64,000 nt of DNA from NCBI GenBank assembly GCA_024663395.1, contig JANFAH010000054.1, forward strand, positions 124,001-188,000. Reading direction: 5' to 3'. Source of the stretch: Pisolithus tinctorius (lineage: Eukaryota; Basidiomycota; Agaricomycetes; Boletales; Pisolithaceae). This document shows positions 33,946-46,038 of this stretch, piece after piece (position 1 is the first letter of the stretch; each line of letters opens with the position of its first letter). The notes under the pieces were generated by a model that saw only the letters and a program-made list of their open reading frames with translations, was not told the origin of the DNA and ran no database searches. The translations under genes and the position numbers were made by a program.

Positions 33946-36900
33946 ATGTCTTCGGCCTCATCGCCAGCTTATCCTGCCAACCCAACGACCCCTCCTTATA
34001 CCGACAACCTCGAATGGATCACCGCGTATCTTACCATACACTCTCTTAGTGTTCCCAGCCGTCGTTATTCATTTCTGCTTTGGATAGTCGTCGTTTTCAT
34101 CTTCCTTGTCTTCGCAATCCTTCATTGGACCGGGGCAAGAGGAGGCGTACTCGGAGCATATTGGTCCAAGTGGGCACTACTTCGTAGGTCATGGAAAAAA
34201 CATGCAGGACTCCGGCTCGGCACGCGACAGACATCTCCATCAAACCGGAAAGCAGTTTTTTTACCGTCCAATGCCCAGTTACTCGCCATGTTTGGTATGA
34301 CGCTGGTCTCTCTGGCGCTTGCCCTTGTGGGTCCAGATTACATCGCACCTACCTTCAAGGTCTGGCAGTTTGCAAAACGCGATCTATCACAATCACATAC
34401 TCCCGTTCAACCCCACTCACTCCATGATGCATCCACGTTTGATCCCTACACCCCTCAGTACACTATCCCCAAGTCGCTATGGTCCTCCTCTGCCCGGTTT
34501 GGGCAGATCGCATTCGCCCTCTTTCCTCTTTGCATTATCTTCGCACTCAAAGCACCTCCGTTCGCGCTGTTTGCCATCCCATTTATGATACAGCTCTTCT
34601 TCGACAAACTCGTCTGGTTGCATAGGTGGTCCGGTAGACTCATTTGGTTCATGACATCAGTTCATGTGGTCCTGTGGAGTATCCAACTTGCACGCGACCG
34701 TGATCCCAACACTAGGCGCCCTGCATACCTCCAAGCGTTCACATATCAACCTTTCCTCTTTGGGTGGACTGTAGGTAGTGTGGTGTTCTATTTGTCTGAA
34801 GGTGCTCATGCATACTTCTAGGCATTTGCGTTGCTGACGTTAATCGTGCTCCTCTCATTGCATCCTATTCGCAGACATTTTTACGAATCCTTTTATTTCA
34901 TGCATATCTTACTCGTCCCTTTGACTCTTTTAACAGCTGGTCTACATCATCCTACAATTGGATTTTGGTGCTGGGTTGCATTCGCAATTTGGGTAGGCGA
35001 ACGCCTATGGCGCCTGACTTGGTGGGTCTACTCCAACGGGTTCGCGTACAACGCACCTTCGGCACCAGTACCCTCTGACTACAACTCCTGGGAAATGGAC
35101 CGCCTGCAACAGCTGCAATCTGAATCCCTCCCTCCCCACCCCTTTGTGGAGGCTAACGTCAAGCGGACATCGAGCCCCCTTGACCCCTACTATGACTATG
35201 ATCATGGCAGTCCCATTCCACTCCTTAGTGGTGCAAGTCCCAGGTCCAGTTCACGCCTTTCGCATGCTATAGAGGAACTGGCCCCCGCAAGGAATCCTCC
35301 GCCGCTCCCTTCATACGTTCCTCCCCCCGGTTATGCCCACGCAGAACTCTTACCCGGACGAACAATCCGACTACGGCTGATCACTCCCAGATTTCTTCCA
35401 TGGGCTCCAGGCCAGCACTTTCTTATTCACATACCATCAGTCTCTCGTTTTACTTCTCACCCTTTCACTTGTGCTTCCATCTGTGATGAACAAGCTCAGG
35501 ACCACGAAGGCCGTCTTATGGTATTTCTTATCCGTGCACGGAAGGGTTGGACACAAGACCTTTGGGATATGGTGTCCCGAATGATAGCCAATCACTCGAG
35601 AGGAGATGTCTCTTCGTTGAAGTCAACTAGTCTGCCAACGCGGGGAGCGCTTTTGCGGGCTTTTGTAGATGGACCGTTTGGCAGTTCTGTACGAGCAAGG
35701 TGGGGAGATTACTCGACTGCGATAATCATCACCGGTGGTTCGGGCGTAAGTTTCGGCTTGTCGGTGTTGCAATATTTGTGCCTTTGCTTGTCCGGGAGAG
35801 ACGGTCAGCATTTAGGAGGTCGCCCTGGAGGTTTTGGTCAAAAGGGTTTCGTCATGAGGCGTATACGATTTGTGTGGCTTTTACGCGAGTACTGTGGGGA
35901 CATTTCCCCCTTCTTCGGGATCACGTACTGACTTCCTCACAGCCCATGTGCAATGGTGTGCATCTATCCTGCGTCACTGTATGTCTATGGTCCCGTCTCT
36001 ACAGGTGGACATCTACGTTACAAACTTCAAACCAGTACTGGCGAAGCTTCCTACCCCTCTATCCCCTGCCCTCTCGCCCTCTCGGCTGCGCTTCACCTCC
36101 ACTTCTGCTATCGACGAACTGGAGCCTCCACATCCGAGTTTTGCGCGCGATGGTAGGAATCATTCGCGTTCCAGCTCCTCGACTTCTGTCGATAGCCACG
36201 AAAGTTGCGAGAGTGACGTTGACCTGAGCTACTATGGCGGCGAGCACAACGACGCGAATGACGTGCCTGAGGACTTAAACCTCGCGCACGAGACTAACAT
36301 CCTTGAGTTAACGAACTTCGAAGGCGAGGAGGATATGACCACACCTAGCGAGAAGAACCTTAGCTTGAAATTGAAAAAGGAAGGAAGACTACGTCGTATG
36401 CAGACCCGTCGACTCGGCAAGACGGCAGGTTTGCGAAAGGACTTGGAGCCAAGTCAGACCTACAACCATCTTCGCTCACAACCCGACTACCGCGCACCGC
36501 TACTTCGTACGCGCAGACAATCTGTGTTGTCGACCAATTCAAATGACCGTTTAATCCCCGTATCACCACTATCTGAGCGTCCCCTTTCAGCCCTGTCAGA
36601 GAGTGACCTGTCGAATTCACCGGTTCAACGATATGGGGACTCCCCACATCGCTCCCGACCGCCTTCCTCGTTGGCGAATATTCTGGAATACTCGACGGTT
36701 TCTTGGGTTGCACCGCCGCCTGTTATAGAGGATGGGCCACCTCCATCGCCACGGACGAGAACACAATGGGATGACAAGTCGGAAGCTGAGAGATCACGAC
36801 CTTATCTTCCTCCAATTATGACGAACGGACCACCGGATTTGCCCGGTCTCGAGATTGATGAGCAGGAGGCCAGGGAAGTAGACATCATGTCTGAGCACGC

Positions 36901-37155
36901 GCGGCCTGGAAAGCCTAAGCTCGATAAAGTGATCGTGGACGAGGTTGAGCAATCGGGGGGCCCGGTCGTAGTTGCATGTGAGCTTGGCTTTCGTTCAACT
37001 CGTTTCTGACACTCATTATTATGCAAGGTTGCGGGCCCAGCTCGCTTGATGCGATGGTCCGGAAGATTATAGCGAAGCAAATCAATCCCGAACGCATACG
37101 CCAGGGAGACATGCGCGGGCTGATAACATTAGTTTCAGAAGAATTCGAATATTAA
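33946..37155 (+). CDS. Ferric/cupric reductase transmembrane component (FRE family)
   Basis: Exons: 33946-34770, 34822-35893, 35943-36977, 37028-37155 (1019 residues). N-terminal membrane segments are followed by the ferric-reductase domain with paired heme-binding His residues in KLVWLHRWSGRLIWFMTSVH and SFYFMHILLV. The FAD-binding motif is HPFTCAS (about 35460), the NAD-binding start is GGSGVSFGL (about 35735), and the terminal NAD motif is CCGPSSLDAMVRK (about 37020). These plasma-membrane enzymes pass electrons from NADPH to extracellular Fe(III) or Cu(II). A disordered Ser-Arg-rich insertion of about 300 residues splits the NAD-binding domain. The apparent stop at 34819-34821 is an intron acceptor. 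The ATG at 33946 was preferred over 33805. Confidence 0.93.
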
Positions 37156-37277
37156 GCGCCTTTCACATAACCTCAGGACCTTTTTTTCTTCTTTTCCTTT
37201 CGCCTCCGTTCACCGTGCCGCCTCACTTCCGCTTCGAGAGCTCTCCTCGCTCATATCGTTCCATCAGGCACAACAGT

Positions 37278-37592
37278 TGTCTAAAGGACTGTATCTTACT
37301 TACATGTAATGTGTCGCAAACCTCTACACTCGGACTGGAATATATGCTATTCATCAATAGTGTCCCTACTTCGTGTTCGACAAATTCTGTCTTCAAACCA
37401 AGTTGGAACTGACTTCTTTTAGCGGTGATATTACCACAACCCATTGCTGTGATGTCCAGGCCACCTCCGCCATCCTCAACAGGCCTATGTCCCGATGGCT
37501 GATAACCTTAGTCACAGGGCAGCAGCAATGGTGCCCATTACTGCCAGGAGTACAAACATGTCCGGAATCGTGATTCCCCAGGGCAAGGACAC
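37278..37592 (+). repeat. Truncated duplicate of the TRM1 upstream region and first codons
   Basis: This stretch aligns with 38286-38690 through many shared blocks, for example CTGTCTTCAAACCAAGT, TGA-GTCCAGGC, AACCTTAGTCAC and GGAATCGTGATTCCC. The part matching the TRM1 start codon is missing, so it cannot encode TRM1. Identity is only moderate and there are several gaps. Confidence 0.8.
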
Positions 37593-37867
37593 CCACCTAT
37601 GTGATCAGATCATGCATTTTTGGAATCAGGGTATATTGTATGGGGTGACACATTGCAAACTCTGACATTTTCAGCAGGTGATAGAGACACATCAACATAA
37701 GCACTACTAGGAAGCTATGAAAGGGAAAGGATCAAGGCCAGTATGAAGCCCATGTTGAGTGTCTGGTGAGGTGAAATGATCAGGGTATTTCTTGGATAAT
37801 AGAGATTCTGTCTACCCCCAAGGAGTGAAATCCAGCAAAGAAGAGAATCACCAGATGTTTGGAGCCA

Positions 37868-38262
37868 CCCATTGTCTTGAAGTCACCAATTTGGAGAGCT
37901 AATTCGAGCATTCACCATGATCTTGTCATCTGAGCAAGAGGCAACATGCTTGCCATCTGTTAAATAGGCCACACAGTTGACTGAATCCGTCTAGCCAGTT
38001 CTGGCATTCCAAATTCTGATGGTCTTGTCAGAAGAGCTAGAGACAACATGGCTGCCATCTGGTGAATAGCCCACAGAGTTGATTGAGTCTGTGTGCCCCT
38101 CTAATGGACTTTTCCACCATCCGGCCAGTTCTGGCATTCCCGATCTGGATGGTCTTGTCAGAAGAGCCAGAGGCAATATGGCTGCCGTCTGTTGCATAGC
38201 CCACAGAGAACCTCGCTTTGCTTCTGACACTCATCGCTATGTAAGGTTGTGAGTCGACATGA
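37868..38262 (-). pseudogene. WD40-repeat gene fragment (NACHT-WD40 type)
   Basis: Read on the minus strand from 38262, there are three WD40 units: [20 protein letters not shown], then after a one-base frame change [20 protein letters not shown] with [12 protein letters not shown], then a stop and a decayed third unit. This is the repeat style of the large NLR-like NACHT-WD40 families of Agaricomycetes, proposed to act in non-self recognition. No NACHT domain or start is nearby. The DNA is CG-poor like the transposons at the left end. It lies between the two copies of the duplicated junction. Confidence 0.85.
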
Positions 38263-38285
38263 GAGTGCATACAGATGAGTGCCCA

Positions 38286-38690
38286 TCTTGAAGGGACTGT
38301 ACCTTAGTGTTGCATATATCGTGTTGCAAGCTTTGCACCCGGACTGGATTATATACTACTCGTCAATAGCATCTTTGCCCCAGTTGCGCTCGACAAGCTC
38401 TGTCTGAATTGAGGAAAGGAGTGCGTAAGACTCTGTCTTCAAACCAAGTCGGAATTGATTTGCTCCAGTTGTGTTTCACTGCAGCCCTTCGCCGTGACGT
38501 CCAGGCTACTTCTCCACATTCTCAGCAGGCCTCTGCGCCTCGACCGCTGTCAGACGACCTGGAAACCGTTGGTAACCTTAGTCACCCGGCGAACGGTGGT
38601 GCACCCCATGAGCACGGCAGCAGCAACGGTACCAATTGCGGGGAGGACGAGTGCAAGTACTCCTGGAATCGTGATTCCCGAAGGGCACAC
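38286..38690 (+). repeat. Second copy of the duplicated junction, containing the TRM1 start
   Basis: This is the partner of 37278-37592. Just before it, 38217-38250 also resembles the last intron and exon start of the ferric reductase (36998-37032; TCTGACACTCAT then AAGGTTG). The duplicated unit therefore once ran from the end of the reductase gene to the beginning of TRM1. Confidence 0.75.
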
Positions 38691-41030
38691 CCTTCATACT
38701 GAAAACAACTCGCACATCTTGATATCTTCCAAGGACGAAGCATTCCTAAACCCTGTCCAGGAATTCAACCGGGATCTCAGTGTCGCGTGCATCCGTATAT
38801 GGAGCGAGGAGATTAATAGGGAGAAGGAGGCAAAGTGGAAGCAGGGTCAGGAAAGGAGAGCGAAGAGAGCAACAACGGACGTAGCGGAAGGGAAGGAGGC
38901 TAAGAAGGTGGAAGGTATGTGCAAGGAATTCGGGGTTGTTGTGGAGAAACGTTGCTGCTGCCGTGCCCTCTGACTGACACCTTCCGTCTAGTCGACAATG
39001 CCAGTGGGTCTTCCCTGTCGGTTGCTCAGGCCGAGGGCCATGATATGGAAAAGTCCAGCACACTCCAGACACCCGAAGGTCTCACGAGGAACATAGAGGT
39101 ATGTAGCAGACCTAGGGATATGTATTATACTGAAGACACATTTTGAAGTATCGGCCCTACAAGTTCGTTCTGCTCGAAGCCCTTTCGGCAACGGGGTTAC
39201 GATCCATCCGATATGCGAAGGAGATTCCACTTGTGAGGTCAGTTGCTAAGATGGGTAACCCCGGCTGCCTCTGACCTTGCTCAAGATTTGTGGTAGCGAA
39301 TGACCTTTCTGAATCCGCAATAGCAGCCATGAGAAGGAACGTCGACCTCAACGGCCTCGGTCCAAGTCCTGAGACAGGTGAAGGCAAGGTTCGCGTAAAC
39401 GAAGGTGACGCCTGGTAGGTCGACGTGCTATTCTCCTTGATAAGTCAAAAGTCGCTCATTAGATATCTAGTGCTCTCATGTACAATCACCGCACAGAAAA
39501 GTCGCGTGTCGATGTTGTGGATTTGGATCCCTACGGTACAGCAGCGCCATTCCTTGACGCTGCTGTACAAGCTGTAAACGACGGTGGTAAGTGAGAAGCA
39601 GTACGAAAAGGTGATAGTTATAACTCATCGATTTCGTCAACGTGGATGGTTAGGTCTCCTATGTGTCACTTGCACTGACTTAGCAGTCCTTGCTACGACC
39701 AATTATTTTGAGAAATGGTAGGCTGGCTTCCAACTTCGTTTACCTGACTCATATTTCATCTCTGAGCGGTTGCCAGTTTCTCGAATTACGGTGGTGTTCC
39801 CGTGAAAGCTGAGTATTGTCACGAGGCGGTGGGGTCTTTGCTGTCTGCAGCTATTAGCGGAACTGATTTGTATGAAGGCCCTCCGACTCGTCTTAAACAC
39901 CATCTCCACATCTGCGAGTAGGTATGGTCGCTATATCGAGCCACTCTTGGCCCTCTCTGTCGACTTCTATGTCCGCCTATTCGTTCGCGTCCATTCTGGC
40001 GCTGTCGAAGTTAAAAAGGCAGCTAGGTAAATCACACGTCGTTGATTGGGTAACCTTTTTCCAGGCTGAAATCTTTGCAAGTAACACTTCGATGTACTAC
40101 ATTTGTTCTGGGTGTCAATCCTTTTTTGAGCAAAAACTAGGAAGGACGATTGAAAAGGTCAACGAGAAAACAGGTGCTAGGAGTTACCAGTTTAAAACCC
40201 AAGTCGGGCCACCAGTTCCATCAGAATGCTCTGATTGTGGGTTCCCTCTACATGTGAGCTCGGTTACCTTGACAAGGGACTTATCCATACTTATACGTTG
40301 TCAGGTGTCTGGTCCTATGTGGGCTGGGCCCCTTCACAACCCCGAATTTGTCTCAAAGGTGCTTGAGCACGTGGAAGGCAACTTAGACAAGTATGGAACA
40401 TCGGCCCGAATGAGGGGCATGCTAACCGTGGCGAAAGAGGTGCGTGTTCGCTAAGGCAAGTTGGAATACCACTCACGGTGGTAAACACTGGTTAGGAGCT
40501 TCACACACCGTTCTATTTCACGCCAGCTAGAGTCGCAGGTTTCTTCCACTGCACAACTCCGTCACTCGAGGAGGTTGCGTGAGTTTCTATTTAAAAATTA
40601 CAACAATAACTTGTATCTAAGGCCCTGGCAACCCTCACAGTTCGGCGCTCCTGAACTCGGGCAGTGATGTTTCGCGATCCCACGCCTGTCCTGGTTCGTT
40701 GAAAACGACTGCATCACGTACAGACATATACGACGTGTTCAGGTGCTGGGTGAAGAAGCATCCTGTCAAAATGGACAAGATCTCGAACACATCCCCGGCA
40801 GCTCGGCTTTTAGCGAAGGAACCGAGGTGAGATCGCTGGGCACAAAACGATGGGAACTGACACTGATTTCCAACAGAACGGAAGCGAACTTCACCAAACA
40901 CCCAAAATCTGTTACACAGTCATCAAAAGTCAAATTAGTGCGCTACCAACAAAACCCATTACCCAACTGGGGACCCGGTTCCAAAGCGTCTGGCATAAAA
41001 CGAAAGAGGAACGGAGAAGATAATGAATAG
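38608..41030 (+). CDS. TRM1: tRNA (guanine26-N2)-dimethyltransferase TRM1
   Basis: Thirteen exons from 38608-38914 to 40877-41030 sum to 580 residues in phase. It methylates G26 of tRNAs twice using S-adenosylmethionine, in nucleus and mitochondria in yeast. Motifs: [18 protein letters not shown] (residues about 50-67), [16 protein letters not shown] (SAM site), [18 protein letters not shown] (catalytic DPYG), [25 protein letters not shown] and a zinc-binding pair (CSGC, CSDCG). Every intron is GT-AG, 48-78 bp. The start was set at the first ATG in frame (38608). Its promoter lies in the duplicated block. The C-terminus is basic (KRKRNG), a possible nuclear signal. Confidence 0.96.
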
Positions 41031-41178
41031 TGATACGCATACGGTGCACTAGTAGTAGGTCTATGATTAGTATACTATACAAGGGAGTCCTTGTTACAAC
41101 TTAAAAGTGCGTTATGAGAATAAATCATCATGGCCAGGTGAAATGAAACAGATGCACAGTCGGGTATATATCATCATA

Positions 41179-44100
41179 TCATGTCGTGACTTCTATCGTT
41201 GGAACGTTTTTTGAGGCGGTGATATTCTTGTTGGAGGAACTGGTAGACTTCTTGACACCAAGCCAAGCATGTTGAAGTAGCCCTCCAGCACTGGGACGAG
41301 CTCGGTGATCGATCTCGAAAGTTTTCCTTAGGAAATCCTCGGCTTCCGAAGATATGTCAGAGGGTATTTCAGGCTTTGCCGACTGACCAATCTGCGACGA
41401 GCGTCAGAGGAGTGTCAAGGTTTCGTAAACGGGGCTGGACGAACCTTGAAGATGGCCTGTGTCTGGGTAAGCTGCGCCCACGGATGTTCACCAGTAAGCA
41501 TTTCCACGACTAAACAGCCGACACTCCAGATGTCGGCTGCCGTGGTGTGAACCTTCTGCTGCACGACTTCGGGTGCCATCCAGAACACGGAGCCTTGGAA
41601 AGAAGGTCGATACATGCGCTTGCCAGTCAATAGATCTATGCTAAATGAGCGACACTAGCAACCAAACATCAAACGAAACTGCTTACTGCCATCAACCTTC
41701 TTGGATATACCAAAGTCTGATATTTTGATTCCACCTTTGTTATCGACCAGAATGTTTCCACCCTTGATATCACGGTGGATGATATCTCTTTCGTGTAAGT
41801 AGTTGAGACCTTGCAGAATTTGCCGCACGAAATTCTTGACCAAGGGTTCCTCGAAGGCGCCATAGCTACGTAACAGGGCGGTAACGGACCCACCAGGGAC
41901 GTACTCCAGGAAAATATTGAGGTAATCGTCGTCGACCGAAGAATCTGCCAAATAGTTAGAAAATGCTATCAAAGCTGACTTATATGGGAAGCTCATACAT
42001 AGGTATTGCACGATATTCGGATGTTGGAGGTCCTTCAGCAGGTCAATCTCACGCTCAAGCGCACTAAGCATGCTCTTCTTGCGCTCTTCGTTTGGAGCCG
42101 AACCTGTGGGGAGTTCGACCTGCTTCACGGCCATCAACAGCCCGTTAACCGCGTCCATTCCCAAATACACTTTGCCAAACGATCCTGCCCCAATAAGTGC
42201 ACCCTTGATCCATTTCGTCCCTGGGTTGTCCGGGTAGTGAAGGCCAAGGTTGTCATGAAGTAATCATGACACTCACCACCACTGCACGTCACAGCCTTGC
42301 CAGTTTCCTCTTCACTTTCGCATTCCACTTCGTCTTCGTCTTCATCGTCGAGGGTAGTGCTCGTCAAGCTGCTAACTTCGTCGATGTCAGATTCGACCTT
42401 GGTCCAGTCCTCTGCACCCTCGACACCCATGTCAACGGCCATGCTCTGACGACGGTTTTCGACTTCTGCTGTGATCTCGTCAACAGTTAGAAGGCTAGCC
42501 GTATCGGACCAATCGTGTTTGCCCTTCAGTTCGGTCATGTAGCTCATCCGATTGGTGATACTGGGATTCGCTCCCGATAGATGTTGGCTTCCGGTCAGGT
42601 TTTCCATCGATTCAGAAAGGGATTCTGTCGGGAAATTTACAGGGGGCAGCAAGTGTGGCTTCGAGTCACTCCCAGAAAGCTTCTCAACGTCATCTCCCGT
42701 AAGAATAACAGAGCGCCCATCGTCCGTCGAGATGGATAAACGAGGGGGGTTCTCGTCCGCAGTGAGTGACTCTTTAGAACGATTCAAAACCTTGTCATGG
42801 ACCCCAGATGCCATCGAGACCATGGAGGCTCCTTTCGACGAAGTTGTACGTGCTGGTGACGCCGAACGCTGCGATAACCCGGAGCCCTGCGTGCTGATAC
42901 TAGACAAGGACGGCAAAGGATGGTTGACAGACATCATACTATCCCGCTTGCCTCCCACAGACGCTCGGAGCATCATACTGTGCCGTGCAGTGCGCAGCGC
43001 CTTCTTCTCCGCAAAGGGGAAATATTCGGTCAGGTGCGTCGTGATGAGTTCGCTTGGCGGCCGCTGGCCGAAGAAGTTGCGCAACTTTGAAGGCTTTTTC
43101 ATCGAGTTTGTTTGGGGAGTTATGGATGACGTCGGGCTTTGCGTTGGAGAGGCAGGGGGCTCGAGTACCTTCTCTGGATCACGCACACCGAGGCCGCTGA
43201 GAACACTGATGGTGCTTGCACGCTTAATTGCTTTGGCCCGTTGTCCGATCTGTGAAACACTGGAAGCAGACGAACTTGGGAATTTTTGAGCTTCCATTTC
43301 ACGTTCCTCGTCTGGGTCTCGCCCTGCAGATTTGTTGCGCCTTGCTTTGGCCGTTCTGCGTAACGTTAGTCCTTGGTCCTTGAGCGGGTCAGGGGGTCCG
43401 CGGCAGACAGTTAGTAGTTCTGCTTCCGACAAAGGTTTACCTAAAATGCCTATAAGCAGAGGAATATGCGATGTAATTCTGGGCGCGTACTTGAATCACG
43501 TTGTTCTTCCCAGTCGACATAGACACGCCACCCATCAATACTTAGCCCACCATCTTCGGTCTCCACCCGGTTTGTGAGATTCGTGGGGTCGTTCTTGCGT
43601 GTGCCAACATTTTCGAGCTTCCTGAGCACCTTTTCCATGACCTCGGTGCCTCCCGCACAATCCGCGACATCGATAACACAGGAGCGGCCCTCCTCCGGCA
43701 GTACAAACTTGACGAGTTTGTGGCGCTCATCCAGCGACGGCGTATGCGAGTGAGATGGCTGACTGAGAGGACTTCGGCCAACGGGAAAGGACCCCACAGG
43801 CGGAGACGTCGATCCCGGTGAAGACGATCCGCTGTTGTGTGACTCTGCGATCGGTGACAATGCTAACGCATTTTGGTTAGAGATAGCTTGCACAGGCGGA
43901 GGCTGTGCTGATGCGTAGGGGTGAGTGCCCGATGTCGATGGCCTTTGCTTAGATTGCAAGGGAGCATAGCCCAATGGTGAACTCATGCCTCCGAATGAAA
44001 TGTTTCGTCCGTGCGTAGCGCTATTCGCGGAGCGCGGTGATGACTGCGACGAGGAAGGGGTTCGAACAGGCGGTTTAAGAGCACTGCCCAAACCAGATCG

Positions 44101-45120
44101 CGGATCAGATGGTAGGCCGAACGATGACAACGAGCTACTGCCGGAAACCGGAGTGAGTAGTGACTGGCCGGTCGGAGCGGGTGGCAGTGGTGAATTTGTG
44201 AAAGGGGGCAAGTCTTGATTGGGTGTCCGTGATCGCTGTACTGACAGAGGATGCAAATTGCGGGGATTGGGACTGGGACGGGCGCCTGTATGTTGAATAG
44301 TAGGTGGTTGAGGAGGCTGACCTCGTGGAGCGGGGGGCAGAGGTGGCAGCGATGGCCTCGTTGAGGTGTGACTGTTCGCTGGAGCAGGTTGTGCGGGCTG
44401 CGGAAGCGGGCGGACAGCGGTGATGGCGCGACATGAGTCACCGGAGGAAGGCTCACGAACGAGTCGTGGAAGGTCGCCTCTTCCCTGGGGCGATAGTACG
44501 AGCGGGGCGGGTTTGTTTTCAAGGCGTTTCGGAGCTCTGGAAACGGACGCATTATTTTGATGGGTGTTTTCACGGGAATTCTCCCGTGAGTGGGATGGGT
44601 AATGGCCATTTAATTTAGGTGGATCCCGCGGTGATTCGAACATACGATTTTCGCCCTGTGAACCCAAGTACGACCGCGCCTGGTTGGGAGACTGGCATCT
44701 TTGACGTAGAATCTTTACGGCGCCGAGGATTCTAAGTTTGTCACCGACGCTCGTGATGTTCATTTCTTTCAGTGTCTCCGGATCGAGTTCGAGCAGGACA
44801 TCACCTCTAATATCATGTTCTTTAAAGGTGTCGATATGTGAGGGACACTTGATTTCGGTGAGCCACTTGGCAACTTGGGCGTCTGTCCAAGTGCGAAGAT
44901 AATCTGCAAAAGAGGTCGTGGTTGGAGGGTCTAGCAGGCCCGGAGGAACTGCGCTCATTGGGGTGACGGGGAAAGAGGTGTTCTGGGCACGCGGGGATCC
45001 GAGATGAATGAAGGAGCGCGATGACGCTGTCGGCTGATCTGGGGAGGTGATGGTGGGAGGCAACTGAGAAGAGGTGGGTTCAAGGTTTTGAGAACCGGCA
45101 GTGGAAATGGTAGCGGCCAT
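41179..45120 (-). CDS. STE11: MAP kinase kinase kinase STE11
   Basis: Exons in gene order: 45120-43500, 43440-42277, 42220-41999, 41944-41687, 41635-41445, 41391-41179 (1222 residues). The order is SAM domain (about residues 75-140, [20 protein letters not shown]), a long Pro-Ser region, a Ras-association-like domain ([20 protein letters not shown], about 460-545), then Ser-rich linker and the kinase domain: [38 protein letters not shown] and WMAPEVV. This matches fungal Ste11/Byr2, the MAPKKK of pheromone, filamentation and osmotic signalling. All catalytic residues are intact. The activation-loop intron 41636-41686 was resolved to KKVDGNLLTG, so no frameshift is needed. It faces the alpha-glucan synthase gene. 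Confidence 0.97.
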
Positions 45121-46038
45121 CAGTGACTAGTTCAAACAAGGATAGAGCAACTTAACAGTTGCAGTGAAAGGATGAATCGATGATATTTGATCGGTGGCAA
45201 AGGCAAACCTAGTGAGCCGCTGTCCGGTGCACCAGGGGAGCAGCAATGAAACAATGGACTGTTCAACAGACGTGAAACAGAAGATACAGCGATGGCGAGC
45301 AAGTCTACACGCTGATTAACAATCTGGTCAGAAAACATGCCAGCAGTTTGAAAGAAACAGCCAACCCGTTGACAGGATATTCGAACTGAGGAAGTCCACT
45401 CTGTCAACAATAATTATTTCTCGTTTGGTAGACTCGACTCGACTTATCTCTGACTAAGCGATAGACAATCCTCATTAGGAAAGTATACTCGATCCTGTGT
45501 TGTTCGAAGAGCAACTTGCAAGCTGTGACACGGAAGTTTTCTTGGCCATCACTTGGCACGTTGAATACGCCGTGATTCAGTAATATGATACGTAGCCTAG
45601 CGACAACACCTATGATAGCAAATGAAGGGGAAGAGTCGTCCCCTGAACATGAGTGTCGACCATGCACATATGTAAAGGTGATTCCGTCGACATGTCCATG
45701 AGATCGATGACTGTGTGCCTGTCGGATGCAGTGGCTAAAGCGCTAAGCCAGGGCATTCGGCCTGGGCTGTGTCTGCCTTGTCAGATGGCAGCATGCCGTC
45801 TTCCGTTCGATCGGGCCAATCTCGCCCGGACGAATTTATAATTGCCATAAGCAAGCAGGCTGGCAGCATTGCTTCTTCCTCCCTCCCGCCGGTCAGCTCC
45901 ACCCACGTCCTTTTTTTTTGTTGCCTTCCTTCTCCATTCCTATCTCTAGCAGGCCTTTCACTGAGGTGCTTCGCGGGTACTCACTTGTGTGACTTCTCTT
46001 ATTAGCCTTTTGTCTTTTACCTTGCGGACGATCTACTC
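45121..46038. other. Divergent promoter region between STE11 and the alpha-glucan synthase
   Basis: About 0.9 kb without a supported gene. A pyrimidine-rich tract with nine to ten T residues (about 45910-45950) lies 90-130 bp before the synthase ATG, as is common before fungal transcription starts. No specific factor site is claimed. Confidence 0.5.

Noticed and set aside
34771..34821. Apparent premature TAG in the ferric reductase
   Set aside because: The TAG is the acceptor of a 51-bp intron beginning GTAGGT at 34771; removing it restores the frame and the expected membrane segment.
38410..38607. N-terminal extension of TRM1 as a mitochondrial presequence
   Set aside because: The upstream frame is open and Arg-rich, but it contains no ATG between the stop at 38410 and 38608; only a TTG could start it. 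A near-cognate start cannot be excluded, but the sequence alone does not support it.
41636..41690. Apparent one-base frameshift in the STE11 activation loop
   Set aside because: Using the acceptor CATAG at 41640-41636 with the GTAAGC donor gives KKVDGNLLTG in frame, and the whole gene then sums to a multiple of three.
42552..43289. Plus-strand open frame of 245 codons opposite STE11
   Set aside because: It lies wholly within the STE11 linker exon in antisense and has no family similarity.
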